A DNA stretch of 13,976 nt from Bacteroidales bacterium (GCA_017618935.1 JAFZTG010000214.1:1-13976), one strand, 5' to 3'. Counted from the stretch's first letter, positions 1 to 7,854 are shown. The notes: generated from the letters alone by a model not told the origin. Numbers and translations are program-made.

Positions 1-127
1 TGATTGAAGATTTGGGAGCAATAAGATTATTGACAAACACCAGCTCTTTCTCGCTGTCTTTCTTGTTGTTACAAGCTACAAACGCGAGAATGCAGAGTAC
101 AAAAAATAAAAGTCGTTTGTGCATCAT
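1..127 (-). CDS. Lipoprotein, N-terminal part (runs off the left edge)
   Basis: Reading leftward from the ATG at 127-125 gives 42 codons that stay open to the window edge. The product starts MMHKRLLFFVLCILAFVAC, a short basic stretch, a hydrophobic core and a lipobox-like FVAC, so Cys19 would be lipidated by Lgt and cut by signal peptidase II. The residues after Cys (NNKKDSEKE) are polar and charged, as usual in Bacteroidota lipoproteins. The start overlaps the stop of the upstream beta-barrel gene as ATGA, which indicates translational coupling in one operon. A second ATG follows directly (124-122) and could be the real start. The function cannot be told from 42 residues. Confidence rests on the signal peptide and the coupling, not on homology. 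Confidence 0.72.
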   Translation of the reverse strand, partial: MMHKRLLFFVLCILAFVACNNKKDSEKELVFVNNLIAPKSSI

Positions 128-690
128 CCTTTATATTTATTTCCTGTCACATAACGTATTACGAACGCAAATACAGCAACTTGCATTCGTTCACTGTTAG
201 GAGCATCGGCATTGAAATGTGTGTAAACCACATCCCACGAAGGTCGCCATTCAACACAGAGGTTGATAGGAATAAGTTTGAAAACGTAACCTGTACCCAA
301 AACTGCTGTTGGACCGAATGTTATTTGTGCTTCGCCAGTTTTTGTAACACCGTCGTATTCATAAATTGGTTTTCCCGCTGCTTGCAGACCAACACCGGCG
401 TACCAACGCAAACGAGAAGAAAGGTTAGGATACGGAGCGACATATTTTGCCAACGCGCCACCTTGGTAAATACCGCTGGTAGTAAAGTCCCAGTTCGAAA
501 CAAAATATGCGTTCACGTCGAATCGAGTTCCGAAGAAATGGCTGAGGTCAAAGCCCATCACGTTGTTTGAACTTGCACCAACTTCAAGACGGCCACCGAA
601 ACCGTTCAGATACCACTTTTGATTGTCACGTTGTGCAAAAACCGAAGTTATGCTTAATCCTAAAAGAATGAATAGTATAAGTTTTTTCAT
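124..690 (-). CDS. Small outer-membrane beta-barrel-like protein
   Basis: The gene codes for 188 residues. The start MKKLILFILLGLSITSVFAQ is a typical type I signal peptide, with cleavage likely after VFA and Gln as first mature residue. The mature part alternates polar and aromatic/hydrophobic residues, with many Gly and Tyr/Trp/Phe (for example WYLNGFGGRLEVGASS and RLRWYAGVGLQAAG). This is the look of a small 8-stranded outer-membrane barrel. I do not recognise the exact family. It lies 1 base downstream of the membrane-protein gene and its stop overlaps the lipoprotein start, so the three are probably one transcript. It is the only one of 15 complete genes here that stops with TGA. Confidence 0.8.
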   Translation of the reverse strand: MKKLILFILLGLSITSVFAQRDNQKWYLNGFGGRLEVGASSNNVMGFDLSHFFGTRFDVNAYFVSNWDFTTSGIYQGGALAKYVAPYPNLSSRLRWYAGVGLQAAGKPIYEYDGVTKTGEAQITFGPTAVLGTGYVFKLIPINLCVEWRPSWDVVYTHFNADAPNSERMQVAVFAFVIRYVTGNKYKG

Positions 691-691
691 G

Positions 692-1186
692 TTAACAATA
701 TTGGTTTAACAAATCTTTTACTTGTTGAATTTCTTCTGGTTTAAGTGAATTGAGGCAAATCGCGGGATATTTCGCCATCTGATTCTTGTTCATCATCTGA
801 TAAAGAATCAAATTCGTGTCTTTCCCTTCGTTCACAATTTCATATTTTTTGAATGCGTCGAACGGAATTTTATACGACGTGCATTTTGCCATCAATAATT
901 GTATATGATAAAAGCGAAATACAATATTCTGATTGTCTTCATCGGATACGTAGATGAAATTCAGTTTTTTCTTGTGTTGCAAATACACTATGCCTGCATA
1001 GATAGCCAATACGGCTAAAATCATCAACACGTAGAATCCGGCACTCATTTTTTGAATTTCCACGCCAAATTCACGCAGAAAATAAGAAGAAAGAGGAATG
1101 TACACGCATATAGTCATAATGAGTACAACCCCGACGGTTTTCCAAATTTTCTTTTTGCTCGCGTATTTTTCGTTATGTATAACCAT
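692..1186 (-). CDS. Hypothetical membrane protein with two transmembrane helices
   Basis: The 164-residue protein has a basic N-terminus (KYASKKKIWK), a first helix at about residues 17-37 and a second at about 50-70. The positive stretch HKKK follows, which places the tail in the cytoplasm. The remaining ~90 residues (FIYVSDEDNQNIVFRFYHIQ onward, ending KPEEIQQVKDLLNQYC) look like a small soluble alpha/beta domain. The shape resembles membrane-anchored PH-like proteins that give no clear function. It is the first gene of the leftward envelope cluster, with its own Bacteroidetes-type promoter at 1205-1239. I do not recognise a named family. Confidence 0.75.
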   Translation of the reverse strand: MVIHNEKYASKKKIWKTVGVVLIMTICVYIPLSSYFLREFGVEIQKMSAGFYVLMILAVLAIYAGIVYLQHKKKLNFIYVSDEDNQNIVFRFYHIQLLMAKCTSYKIPFDAFKKYEIVNEGKDTNLILYQMMNKNQMAKYPAICLNSLKPEEIQQVKDLLNQYC

Positions 1187-1204
1187 ATCAATTTTTCAGT
1201 AGTG

Positions 1205-1239
1205 CAAATATACAATTTGCGTTGAGAATAATTCTCAAA
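1205..1239 (-). promoter_or_regulatory. Promoter of the leftward envelope operon
   Basis: On the minus strand, TATATTTG (1212-1205) matches the Bacteroidetes -7 consensus TAnnTTTG exactly. TTTG at 1239-1236 is a fitting -33 element at 23 bases. Only 18 bases separate the -7 box from the ATG at 1186, so the leader would be about 12 nt. The -33 element is the right end of the palindrome at 1222-1238. Confidence 0.55.
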
Positions 1240-1253
1240 AAAGACTACTTTTG
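1221..1253 (+). promoter_or_regulatory. Promoter of ychF
   Basis: TACTTTTG at 1246-1253 matches the TAnnTTTG -7 consensus exactly, and GTTG at 1221-1224 is the -33 element at 21 bases. The -7 box ends 17 bases before the ychF ATG, so the leader is about 11-12 nt. The promoter is divergent from that of the envelope operon, and the two -33 elements are the two ends of one palindrome. Confidence 0.6.
1222..1238. promoter_or_regulatory. Fur-box-like 17-base palindrome between divergent promoters
   Basis: TTGAGAATAATTCTCAA is a perfect 8-1-8 inverted repeat. Its inner TGAGAAT-A-ATTCTCA has the 7-1-7 layout of binding sites for the Fur/PerR family (classic TGATAAT-n-ATTATCA), with one difference per half. 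It lies between ychF and the envelope operon, and its two ends are the TTG of both -33 elements. A bound dimer would therefore block both promoters. The palindrome is seen directly. The Fur-family assignment and the repressor role are inferred. Confidence 0.5.
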
Positions 1254-1270
1254 CAAAAAATAAATTTGAT

Positions 1271-2368
1271 ATGGGTTTGAAATGTGGTATCGTTGGTTTG
1301 CCGAATGTAGGAAAATCAACATTATTTAATTGTTTGACGAACGCAAAGGCTCAGGCTGCAAATTTTCCTTTTTGTACGATAGAACCGAATGTGGGAATGA
1401 TTACCGTTCCCGATAATCGACTGAACGAACTTGAAAAGATTGTTCATCCCGAAAAAGTTGTGCCTACGACTGTCGAGATTGTTGACATTGCTGGTTTGGT
1501 GAAAGGTGCGAGCAAAGGTGAAGGTCTGGGAAACAAATTCCTTGCAAATATCCGTGAAACCGATGCCATTATCCACGTTCTTCGTTGTTTTGAGAACGAA
1601 AATATCACGCACGTCGATGGCTCAATCAATCCTGTTCGCGACAAGGAAACAATTGATATGGAATTGCAACTCAAAGATTTAGAGACTGTTGAGTCTCGTT
1701 TGAGCAAAGTTGAGAAACAGGCTCGTGCAGGTGGCGACAAGGAAGCGAAATATGTGTGCGACATTCTTACCCGTGTGAAGGCAGCCCTGCTCAAGGGCGA
1801 ATCGGCTCGTACGCTCAATTTGGACGACGAGGAGAAGTCGGCAATCTATGACTTGCATTTGCTTACCTTGAAACCAGTAATGTACGTTTGCAATGTTGAC
1901 GAATCGGGCATAAACGGAAATAAATATGTTGATGCGGTGAAGGAATCCATCAAAGGCGAAAAAGCCGAAGTTTTAATTTTGGCTACGGCTTTGGAGGCGG
2001 AAATCGCCGAACTCGACACGCAAGAGGAACGCGATATGTTTCTACAGGATGTGGGACTTACCGAGCCGGGCGTAAACAAATTGATTCGTCAGGCATATTC
2101 GTTGCTCAATTTGGAGACATTCCTCACGGCTGGTCCTAAGGAAGTCCGTGCGTGGACGTACCACAAAGGCGCGAAAGCACCACAGGCTGCAGGCGTTATT
2201 CATACCGATTTTGAGAAAGGATTTATCAAAGCCGAGGTTATAAAATACGAGGATTATATTGCGTACGGCTCCGAAGTTGCTGTGAAAGAGGCTGGAAAGA
2301 TGTCGATGGAAGGCAAGGATTATGTGGTTCAGGATGGCGACATAATGCACTTCAAATTTAATGTATAG
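1271..2368 (+). CDS. ychF: Redox-regulated ATPase YchF (OLA1 family)
   Basis: The 365-residue length and layout are those of YchF, a nearly universal P-loop protein of the Obg group that prefers ATP over GTP and binds ribosomes. The P-loop GLPNVGKST is at residues 9-17, and switch II is at [18 protein letters not shown]. The usual NKxD is replaced by NVDE (208-211), which goes with ATP specificity in this family. The C-terminus carries the TGS domain and ends in the family-typical [10 protein letters not shown]. The start is fixed by the P-loop position and the promoter just upstream. The TRIC-like gene begins 5 bases after the stop and is probably co-transcribed. Confidence 0.97.
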   Translation: MGLKCGIVGLPNVGKSTLFNCLTNAKAQAANFPFCTIEPNVGMITVPDNRLNELEKIVHPEKVVPTTVEIVDIAGLVKGASKGEGLGNKFLANIRETDAIIHVLRCFENENITHVDGSINPVRDKETIDMELQLKDLETVESRLSKVEKQARAGGDKEAKYVCDILTRVKAALLKGESARTLNLDDEEKSAIYDLHLLTLKPVMYVCNVDESGINGNKYVDAVKESIKGEKAEVLILATALEAEIAELDTQEERDMFLQDVGLTEPGVNKLIRQAYSLLNLETFLTAGPKEVRAWTYHKGAKAPQAAGVIHTDFEKGFIKAEVIKYEDYIAYGSEVAVKEAGKMSMEGKDYVVQDGDIMHFKFNV

Positions 2369-2373
2369 CACAT

Positions 2374-2982
2374 ATGGTCGTTGACTACCTACTGTCGGTG
2401 TTTGATTATGCGGGGACGCTGGCGTTCGCAATAAGTGGCGCGCTTGCGGCTGCCCGAAAACGCTTCGACTTGTTCGGTGGTGTGTTCTTGGGCTTTGTCA
2501 CTGCCATTGGCGGCGGTACGCTCCGCGATATGATGCTCAACATTCCCGTAGCATGGCTACACGATATTTGGTATTTTTATATTGTTGTGTTTGGCGTGGT
2601 TTTCACGTTTTTGTTCCGAAACTATATTGAAAAATACTCCAAAACGCTGTTCTTATTCGATACGATTGGTATTAGCGTGTTCACCATCATTGGAATGCAA
2701 AAGGGATTGGCATTGGACATTCATCCGATTTTGTCGGTTATGATGGGCATTCTCACCGCGGTGTTTGGCGGTATTGTCCGCGATTTGATGTGTGTTGACA
2801 TTCCATTGATTTTCCGTCGGGAAATCTATGCAACTGCTTGTTTGATAGGAGGTTGTATCTATTTGATTATGGATATGCTTTCCTGTCCCGATTTTATTTC
2901 GATTATCGTTGCCGCCATTGTGATATTTGTGGTACGGACGGTGAGCGTGATAAAAAATTGGTCGTTGCCACATTTTAAATAA
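2374..2982 (+). CDS. Trimeric intracellular cation channel (TRIC/UPF0126) family protein
   Basis: The 202-residue polytopic inner-membrane protein has the internal duplication of the bacterial TRIC (YadS/YicG) family. The two repeats carry the glycine motifs GGGTLRD (46-52) and GGIVRD (132-137), each next to a DxxG-type helix (DYAGTLAFAISG at 11-22, DTIGISVFTIIG at 96-107). About seven hydrophobic helices fill the length. Family members form homotrimers with a pore in each subunit and conduct K+ or Na+. The physiological role in bacteria is not settled. The gene follows ychF by 5 bases with no promoter between them. No function linking it to ychF is implied. Confidence 0.93.
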   Translation: MVVDYLLSVFDYAGTLAFAISGALAAARKRFDLFGGVFLGFVTAIGGGTLRDMMLNIPVAWLHDIWYFYIVVFGVVFTFLFRNYIEKYSKTLFLFDTIGISVFTIIGMQKGLALDIHPILSVMMGILTAVFGGIVRDLMCVDIPLIFRREIYATACLIGGCIYLIMDMLSCPDFISIIVAAIVIFVVRTVSVIKNWSLPHFK

Positions 2983-3086
2983 TGTAAAAATGTTTTAACA
3001 ACGCTGAATAGCGAAAGAATGTACTTACGAGTGAGAAACAGATTTGTAAAATGCTGTTTTGGGCTTTATAGGGGAAATGTATTTTG
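2983..3086. other. Intergenic gap between convergent genes
   Basis: These 104 bases between the TRIC gene and ubiE should hold termination signals for both strands. The only structure seen is a 4-base stem, CGCT-GAAT-AGCG (3002-3013 region), which is too weak to call a terminator. Confidence 0.3.
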
Positions 3087-3809
3087 CTATTTCCTACAGA
3101 TATACAAACTTGCTATTCCGAACGTTAGTTTTTGAATGGAAACATCTTGGAATCCTGCTGCTTTTGCAATGTCGGCGAATTTTTGTCCGTAGGGAAATTC
3201 CTGCACGGAATTGAAAAGGTAATAATATGCGTCGTAATCTTTGGAGAAAATCTTGCCGATAAATGGCAGAATATGTTTGAAATAAAACGTGTAAAGTTGC
3301 TTGATTGGAAAATGTTCTGGCATGGAAAATTCAAGTATCGCCGCAATGCCGTTTGGTTTCAAAACCCTTACCATTTCTGACAAACCTTGTTCTAAATTTT
3401 CAAAATTTCTCACGCCGAATCCAACGGTGATGGCGTCAAACGAATTATCGTCGAATTTCATTGCTTCGCTGTCGCCAACTTCAAGCGTAATCGTTGATTG
3501 GAGGTCGAGTTTTTTGATTTTCTCTATTCCGCATTCCAACATTTTTTCAGAAATGTCAATGCCCGTAACGTGTTCGGGTTGTAGTTTCTTTGCCGAAAGA
3601 ATGGCAAAATCACCCGTTCCCGTTGCTATGTCAAGTATTGTTTGGGGATTGAGCGGCTTCAGGGCTTTGATTGCCTTGTTACGCCAGATTTTGTCAATAT
3701 TGAGCGACAACGCGTGATTTAAGAAATCATACTTGCCGGCAATGTTGTTGAACATATCGATGATTTGTCCTTTTTTGCCCTTTTCTGAATTTTTGTATGG
3801 AATCGTCAT
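3087..3809 (-). CDS. ubiE: Demethylmenaquinone methyltransferase (UbiE/MenG)
   Basis: This is a SAM-dependent methylase for the last step of menaquinone synthesis (2-demethylmenaquinone to menaquinone). From the ATG at 3809 it has 240 residues, the family's usual size. The SAM motif LDIATGTGDFA is at 59-69 and the acidic motif GIDIS at 83-87. The family signatures are YDFLN...WR (27-43), FGVRNF (131-136) and the Tyr-rich segment DYDAYYYLFNSV. An ATG 11 codons further up (3842) is open, but it lies upstream of a perfect -7 box (3828-3835), so I chose 3809. In Bacteroidota the respiratory quinone is menaquinone, so the MenG role is the likely one. It is divergent from glnA and convergent with the TRIC gene. 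Confidence 0.95.
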   Translation of the reverse strand: MTIPYKNSEKGKKGQIIDMFNNIAGKYDFLNHALSLNIDKIWRNKAIKALKPLNPQTILDIATGTGDFAILSAKKLQPEHVTGIDISEKMLECGIEKIKKLDLQSTITLEVGDSEAMKFDDNSFDAITVGFGVRNFENLEQGLSEMVRVLKPNGIAAILEFSMPEHFPIKQLYTFYFKHILPFIGKIFSKDYDAYYYLFNSVQEFPYGQKFADIAKAAGFQDVSIQKLTFGIASLYICRK

Positions 3810-3827
3810 TTCGCTCTTGAATTGGGG

Positions 3828-3835
3828 CAAAGATA
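3828..3835 (-). promoter_or_regulatory. -7 box of the ubiE promoter
   Basis: Read on the minus strand the bases are TATCTTTG, an exact TAnnTTTG match, 18 bases before the ATG at 3809. No convincing TTG -33 element is found at the usual distance. The spacing to the start codon is the same as for the ychF and envelope-operon promoters, which supports the call. Confidence 0.42.
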
Positions 3836-3909
3836 AAATCAATTTCTCAATCCAGTGATTTCTTGTTGTGAATTTTTGTCAATAAACGTTTTTTTCAAGG
3901 AAAATTCCG

Positions 3910-3917
3910 TTATTTTG
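3910..3917 (+). promoter_or_regulatory. Possible -7 box of the glnA promoter
   Basis: TTATTTTG differs from TAnnTTTG at one position and ends 20 bases before the glnA ATG, like the other leaders in this window. No clear -33 TTG is present. The box overlaps the left arm of a weak inverted repeat, TTATTT (3910-3915) and AAATAA (3925-3930). Confidence 0.25.
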
Positions 3918-3937
3918 TACCTCGAAATAATTGTTTT

Positions 3938-4957
3938 ATGAAATCGAAGTTAGATTATATCTGGTTGGACGGAAGCAAGCCAACACAAGCGTTGAGAAGC
4001 AAAGTGCGTATTGCCGAAAATTTTAGTGGAAAACTCGAAGACTGTCCATTGTGGTCGTTTGATGGTTCTTCGTGTCAGCAAGCCGAGGGTGATACCACGG
4101 AATGTGTCTTGAAACCTGTTTTTATTTGCAAGAATCCTTTGCAGATAAACGGATATATTGTAATGAACGAAGTGCTTCGGACTGACGGTACGCCTCATTC
4201 TACGAATGCTCGTGCTACGATTGACGACGATGACAATGATTTTTGGTTTGGTTACGAACAAGAATATTTCCTAATAAATTGTGACACGAATCTTCCGTTA
4301 GGTTTTCCTGCCGATGGCACGCAACCTCGTCCGCAAGGTCCATATTATTGTGGTGTCGGAGCAAAAACCGCGTATGGTAGAGAAATTGTGGAAGAACATC
4401 TTGACGCTTGTTTGGAGGCTGGTCTGAACATTGAAGGTACCAATGCCGAAGTGGCTTGTGGTCAATGGGAATACCAAATTTTTGCGAAAGGTGCAAAACG
4501 TGCTGCCGACGAAATTTGGGTGGCTCGTTACATTATGGACCTGATTTGTGAAAAATACAATGTTTTTGTGGAACTTCATCCAAAGCCTCTTGGCAAGGAT
4601 GCTGACTGGAACGGCTCAGGTATGCATGCAAATTTCTCAAACGGAGTGATGAGAACGTGTGGCGACAAAAAAGTGTTCGACGATATTTGTGCCGAATTCG
4701 GCAAACACGTAAAAGAACACATGGACGTGTATGGAGCGTACAACGACCAACGTCTGACAGGAAAACACGAAACTGCCTCTATTCACGATTTTTCGTGGGG
4801 CGTAGGTACTCGTGGCACATCGTTGAGAATCCCTGTAAATACGGTGTCGGCTGGTTGGAAAGGACGCATTGAAGACCGTCGTCCTGCTTCCAATGGCGAT
4901 CCATATAAAATTGGTGCTGTTATCGTGAAGACCGTCAAGGCATCGGGACATTATTAA
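3938..4957 (+). CDS. glnA: Glutamine synthetase, GSII (eukaryote-type) class
   Basis: The enzyme makes glutamine from glutamate, ammonia and ATP. At 339 residues it is far shorter than GSI (~470) or GSIII (~730) and fits GSII. The beta-grasp N-terminus includes WSFDGSSCQQAEGD (39-52), a GSII signature in which the usual SSTQQA is SSCQQA. The catalytic domain shows the metal-binding EQEYF (107-111), GQWEYQIF (175-182), NGSGMHANFS (225-234), HETASIHDFS (277-286) and RRPASNGDPY (314-323). GSII occurs in Bacteroidota as well as eukaryotes and some actinobacteria and rhizobia. No adenylylation loop like that of GSI is expected. The gene is divergent from ubiE and is followed after 2 bases by the large exported protein. 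The stop is a run of TAA TAA TGA. Confidence 0.96.
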   Translation: MKSKLDYIWLDGSKPTQALRSKVRIAENFSGKLEDCPLWSFDGSSCQQAEGDTTECVLKPVFICKNPLQINGYIVMNEVLRTDGTPHSTNARATIDDDDNDFWFGYEQEYFLINCDTNLPLGFPADGTQPRPQGPYYCGVGAKTAYGREIVEEHLDACLEAGLNIEGTNAEVACGQWEYQIFAKGAKRAADEIWVARYIMDLICEKYNVFVELHPKPLGKDADWNGSGMHANFSNGVMRTCGDKKVFDDICAEFGKHVKEHMDVYGAYNDQRLTGKHETASIHDFSWGVGTRGTSLRIPVNTVSAGWKGRIEDRRPASNGDPYKIGAVIVKTVKASGHY

Positions 4958-4959
4958 TA

Positions 4960-7854
4960 ATGAACGTTTTTGGAAAAATTTGTGTTGTTCTTGTCGTTTG
5001 TTGCTCTCTTATAACTTCCGTCTGCTTCGGACAGTATTATTCGTGGGGGACAGAACCGTTCCGAGTGCAATGGCGACAAATTAAGACGGAACAATATCAA
5101 CTGATTTATCCCAAAGGTGCTGATTCGTTGGCACAAGCGATTGCACAAAAATTGTCATACGTACAATATCCTTGCACCAAAAGTCTGAAATATAATCCCA
5201 AAAGAATTCCGATAGTTGTCCATAACCAGACGAATACGAGCAACGGCTCGGTAGCATGGGCGCCAAGTCAGATGGACTTATATACTATCTCGACACCCAA
5301 CCAGGATTCGCAGGAATGGTTCGACAATCTTGCCATTCACGAATATCGTCACGTGGTACAGATGAACAAATACAATCAGGGAAAGATACGCATCCTGTCA
5401 TATTTTCTTGGTGAACAGGCTGCAGGATTGTTGGGTGGAATATATAGCCCTTCGTGGTTGCTCGAAGGTGATGCCGTGTGTACCGAAACAGCGTTGAGCA
5501 ATAGTGGTCGTGGTCGTCAGCCTGATTTTTCAATGGGCTTGCGGGCACAATTGTACGAGAAAGGTATCTATTCGTATAGCAAGGCATATTTCGGATCGTA
5601 CAAGGATTTCGTTCCCAATTATTATGTGATGGGCTATTATACGCTCGCAAATGCACGGAAACAGTATGGCGTCGGTTTGGAATCCGATATTTTCGATAGA
5701 ATTGCCAATCGTCCTTTTAGTTTTCGTCCTGTAAATAATGCGGTGAAAGACAAGACTGGCTTGTCGCGTACGGAATTGTACGAGGCAATGTTTGAGCAAC
5801 AGGCGAATGAATGGAAACTGAAACACGATAGGGAGGTGCAGACAACCTTCGATACGATTTCGCCCAAACAATCGGTTTACACGAACTATTCTCACGGATT
5901 TCAGGTACAAGATTCTCTGTATTTCGTGGAACGAAAGGGCTTGGACAGAATAGAACAATTGGTCAGGTTGGAAAACGGAAAAGAAAAAGTCGTTTCCAAC
6001 ATAGGATTCAAAACCTCGGGTGACAAGATTCAGTCAAACGGGAAAACCATAGTGTGGGAAGAGACGAAAGCGAACATTCGTTGGGATATGAAGGCGACTT
6101 CGCATTTGTTTTTGTACGATATTGAACGGAATAAAACCAAGAAAGTTCGCACGCACCGCCACGTTTTTACACCTGCCGTTTCTCCTTCAAACGAGCGAGT
6201 CGTGATGTTTGAGATTGAGAAAAATGGAAGTTATTACTTGCTATTTTATGATATTCCCTCAAAAAAATTCTTTAGAAAAATAGCCACGCCCAATCACGAT
6301 GCGGTTCAACAGCCGGCGTGGAACGAAAATGGCTCGAAAATCGTGTTTGTCGGACTTAGCTCACAGGGGAAACGTATAATGGAATACGATGTAGCAGAGG
6401 ATTCTTTCACGGAATTGTTGCCGTATTCCAACGATGATTATTCCACGCCGATTTATTGGCACGAATATGTTTTGTATGTTTCGTCATATTCTGGCGTTGA
6501 CAATATTTATGCCTTGCAGCGCGACACAAAACAGATTTCACGTATAACCGTGGGCAATTTTGGTTGCAAATATCCGTCGGTACACGATAGCACGCTTGTG
6601 TTCTCTAACTATACTGCTGACGGGTTTCAGTTGGTGAAAACGCCGTTGAATCCTGTTGCGTGGCATAGTCTGAACGTGGTGAAAAAAGATTATTTCAATC
6701 TGGCTCAAATGCTTACCAATCAAGAAGGTGGAGCATTGGATATGACGAAAATTGATACCGTGCCGTTTCCTACCAAACATTATTCTCGTTTGCTACACGG
6801 CATAAACATTCATAGTTGGATGCCATTCTGCTTAAATTACAACGGTAGTGACGTTGATGATCAGGGATTCGGATTTCAGATAAATTCGCAGAATCATTTG
6901 GGTACGCTCGTGGCGTCGGGTGGTTACAAGTGGAAACCGCTTGACGGTTCGCAGGTAGGGTTTGGCAAACTCACGTACCAAGGATTGTTTCCCGTTTTTG
7001 AATTTGAATTCGACAAAGGTATAAAACAATATCGGGTGCCGAAACCAGATGTTGCAACTGACACAATAACAGTCACGTATGATATAGAACAGGTTCAGGG
7101 AAGAGTGTATCTTCCATTGAATTTTTCTTCAAAATCATACTATCGATACGTGATTCCTACCGTGCAAATGCAACACGTGAATTTGGTTATGAATGATTGT
7201 CCGACGAAATATCGGAATAGTTTTTACGAGAAATTTGAAGAAGAAATTATTGCATATACTATCACGCTTGCCAACCTTCGCCAAACGGCCACGCAAGAGC
7301 TTCATTCCCGTTTCGGACAGAAATTCTTTGCTGGTTACGAGCATTCGTTGCCAAAATATCTTTCGTCTGATTATGCACAAAACGTGTATTCTCCCTATTG
7401 CTTTGCTTCGCTATGGCTCTATTTTCCTGGGTTACAACGGAGTCATAATTTGAATTTTTATTTCGGAGCAGAGCGAAATCAGGAGATTTCAAACGGGAAA
7501 CTAAACCTTAATCGACAAATTCAGGTTCCTCGCGGATATACCAATGACACGATTCCTGCCTTTGAGCAGTTCTATTCGGTGCAGGCAAATTATGCGTTGC
7601 CCTTGTTCTATCCCGATGCCCGTTGGGGTGATTTTATGTACATTAAGCGTATTCGGGGAAATGCCTTTGTCGATTATGCCATCGCACCCAAGGAAGAAAA
7701 AGAATATTTCTCACTCGGGGCAGAATTGGTTATGGATTTTCATTTCCTATGCCTCATTACTCCGTTTAACCTTGGATTACGTTATTCGTTCGTCCCTGAA
7801 AAAATGACGGCATATTCGGAGGTGTTGTTCTCTATCAATTTCTCGAGTTTGTAA
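4960..7854 (+). CDS. Exported metallopeptidase-like / TolB-like propeller / outer-membrane barrel protein
   Basis: The gene codes for 964 residues. A type I signal peptide occupies residues 1-24 (core VVLVVCCSLITSVCFG, then QYYSWG). Residues ~35-285 resemble the peptidase MA-like gluzincins: HEYRH (127-131) fits HEXXH, and Glu169 in SWLLEGDAV is a good third zinc ligand. Residues ~290-580 hold WD40/PD40-type repeats of the TolB beta-propeller (for example FTPAVSPSNERVVMFE and QQPAWNENGSKIVFVG). Residues ~610-964 are rich in alternating aromatic and polar strands and end in LGLRYSFVP...VLFSINFSSL, as in an outer-membrane barrel. The protein would sit in the outer membrane with its other domains in the periplasm or at the surface. 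Similar proteins in Bacteroidota are usually named TolB-like or hypothetical. Substrate and role are unknown. It is probably co-transcribed with glnA. Confidence 0.9.
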   Translation: MNVFGKICVVLVVCCSLITSVCFGQYYSWGTEPFRVQWRQIKTEQYQLIYPKGADSLAQAIAQKLSYVQYPCTKSLKYNPKRIPIVVHNQTNTSNGSVAWAPSQMDLYTISTPNQDSQEWFDNLAIHEYRHVVQMNKYNQGKIRILSYFLGEQAAGLLGGIYSPSWLLEGDAVCTETALSNSGRGRQPDFSMGLRAQLYEKGIYSYSKAYFGSYKDFVPNYYVMGYYTLANARKQYGVGLESDIFDRIANRPFSFRPVNNAVKDKTGLSRTELYEAMFEQQANEWKLKHDREVQTTFDTISPKQSVYTNYSHGFQVQDSLYFVERKGLDRIEQLVRLENGKEKVVSNIGFKTSGDKIQSNGKTIVWEETKANIRWDMKATSHLFLYDIERNKTKKVRTHRHVFTPAVSPSNERVVMFEIEKNGSYYLLFYDIPSKKFFRKIATPNHDAVQQPAWNENGSKIVFVGLSSQGKRIMEYDVAEDSFTELLPYSNDDYSTPIYWHEYVLYVSSYSGVDNIYALQRDTKQISRITVGNFGCKYPSVHDSTLVFSNYTADGFQLVKTPLNPVAWHSLNVVKKDYFNLAQMLTNQEGGALDMTKIDTVPFPTKHYSRLLHGINIHSWMPFCLNYNGSDVDDQGFGFQINSQNHLGTLVASGGYKWKPLDGSQVGFGKLTYQGLFPVFEFEFDKGIKQYRVPKPDVATDTITVTYDIEQVQGRVYLPLNFSSKSYYRYVIPTVQMQHVNLVMNDCPTKYRNSFYEKFEEEIIAYTITLANLRQTATQELHSRFGQKFFAGYEHSLPKYLSSDYAQNVYSPYCFASLWLYFPGLQRSHNLNFYFGAERNQEISNGKLNLNRQIQVPRGYTNDTIPAFEQFYSVQANYALPLFYPDARWGDFMYIKRIRGNAFVDYAIAPKEEKEYFSLGAELVMDFHFLCLITPFNLGLRYSFVPEKMTAYSEVLFSINFSSL

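Noticed and set aside
181..570. Open frame on the plus strand opposite the barrel gene, and similar antisense frames opposite ychF, TRIC, glnA and the large gene.
   Set aside because: They are shadows of real genes: no signal, no family features and no promoter, and their composition follows from the opposite strand.
3002..3016. Short hairpin CGCT-GAAT-AGCG as a two-way terminator between the TRIC gene and ubiE.
   Set aside because: The stem has only 4 pairs and no adjacent U-run. It is too weak to support.
3810..3842. Longer start of UbiE at 3842 (11 extra residues, MILSLPQFKSE).
   Set aside because: The extension lies across and beyond a perfect -7 promoter box, is not part of the family's conserved N-terminus, and the 240-residue form has the normal length.
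3910..3930. Inverted repeat TTATTT/AAATAA before glnA as a nitrogen operator.
   Set aside because: Six A/T-only pairs around a 9-base loop are expected often in DNA this AT-rich, and they match no regulator site I know.
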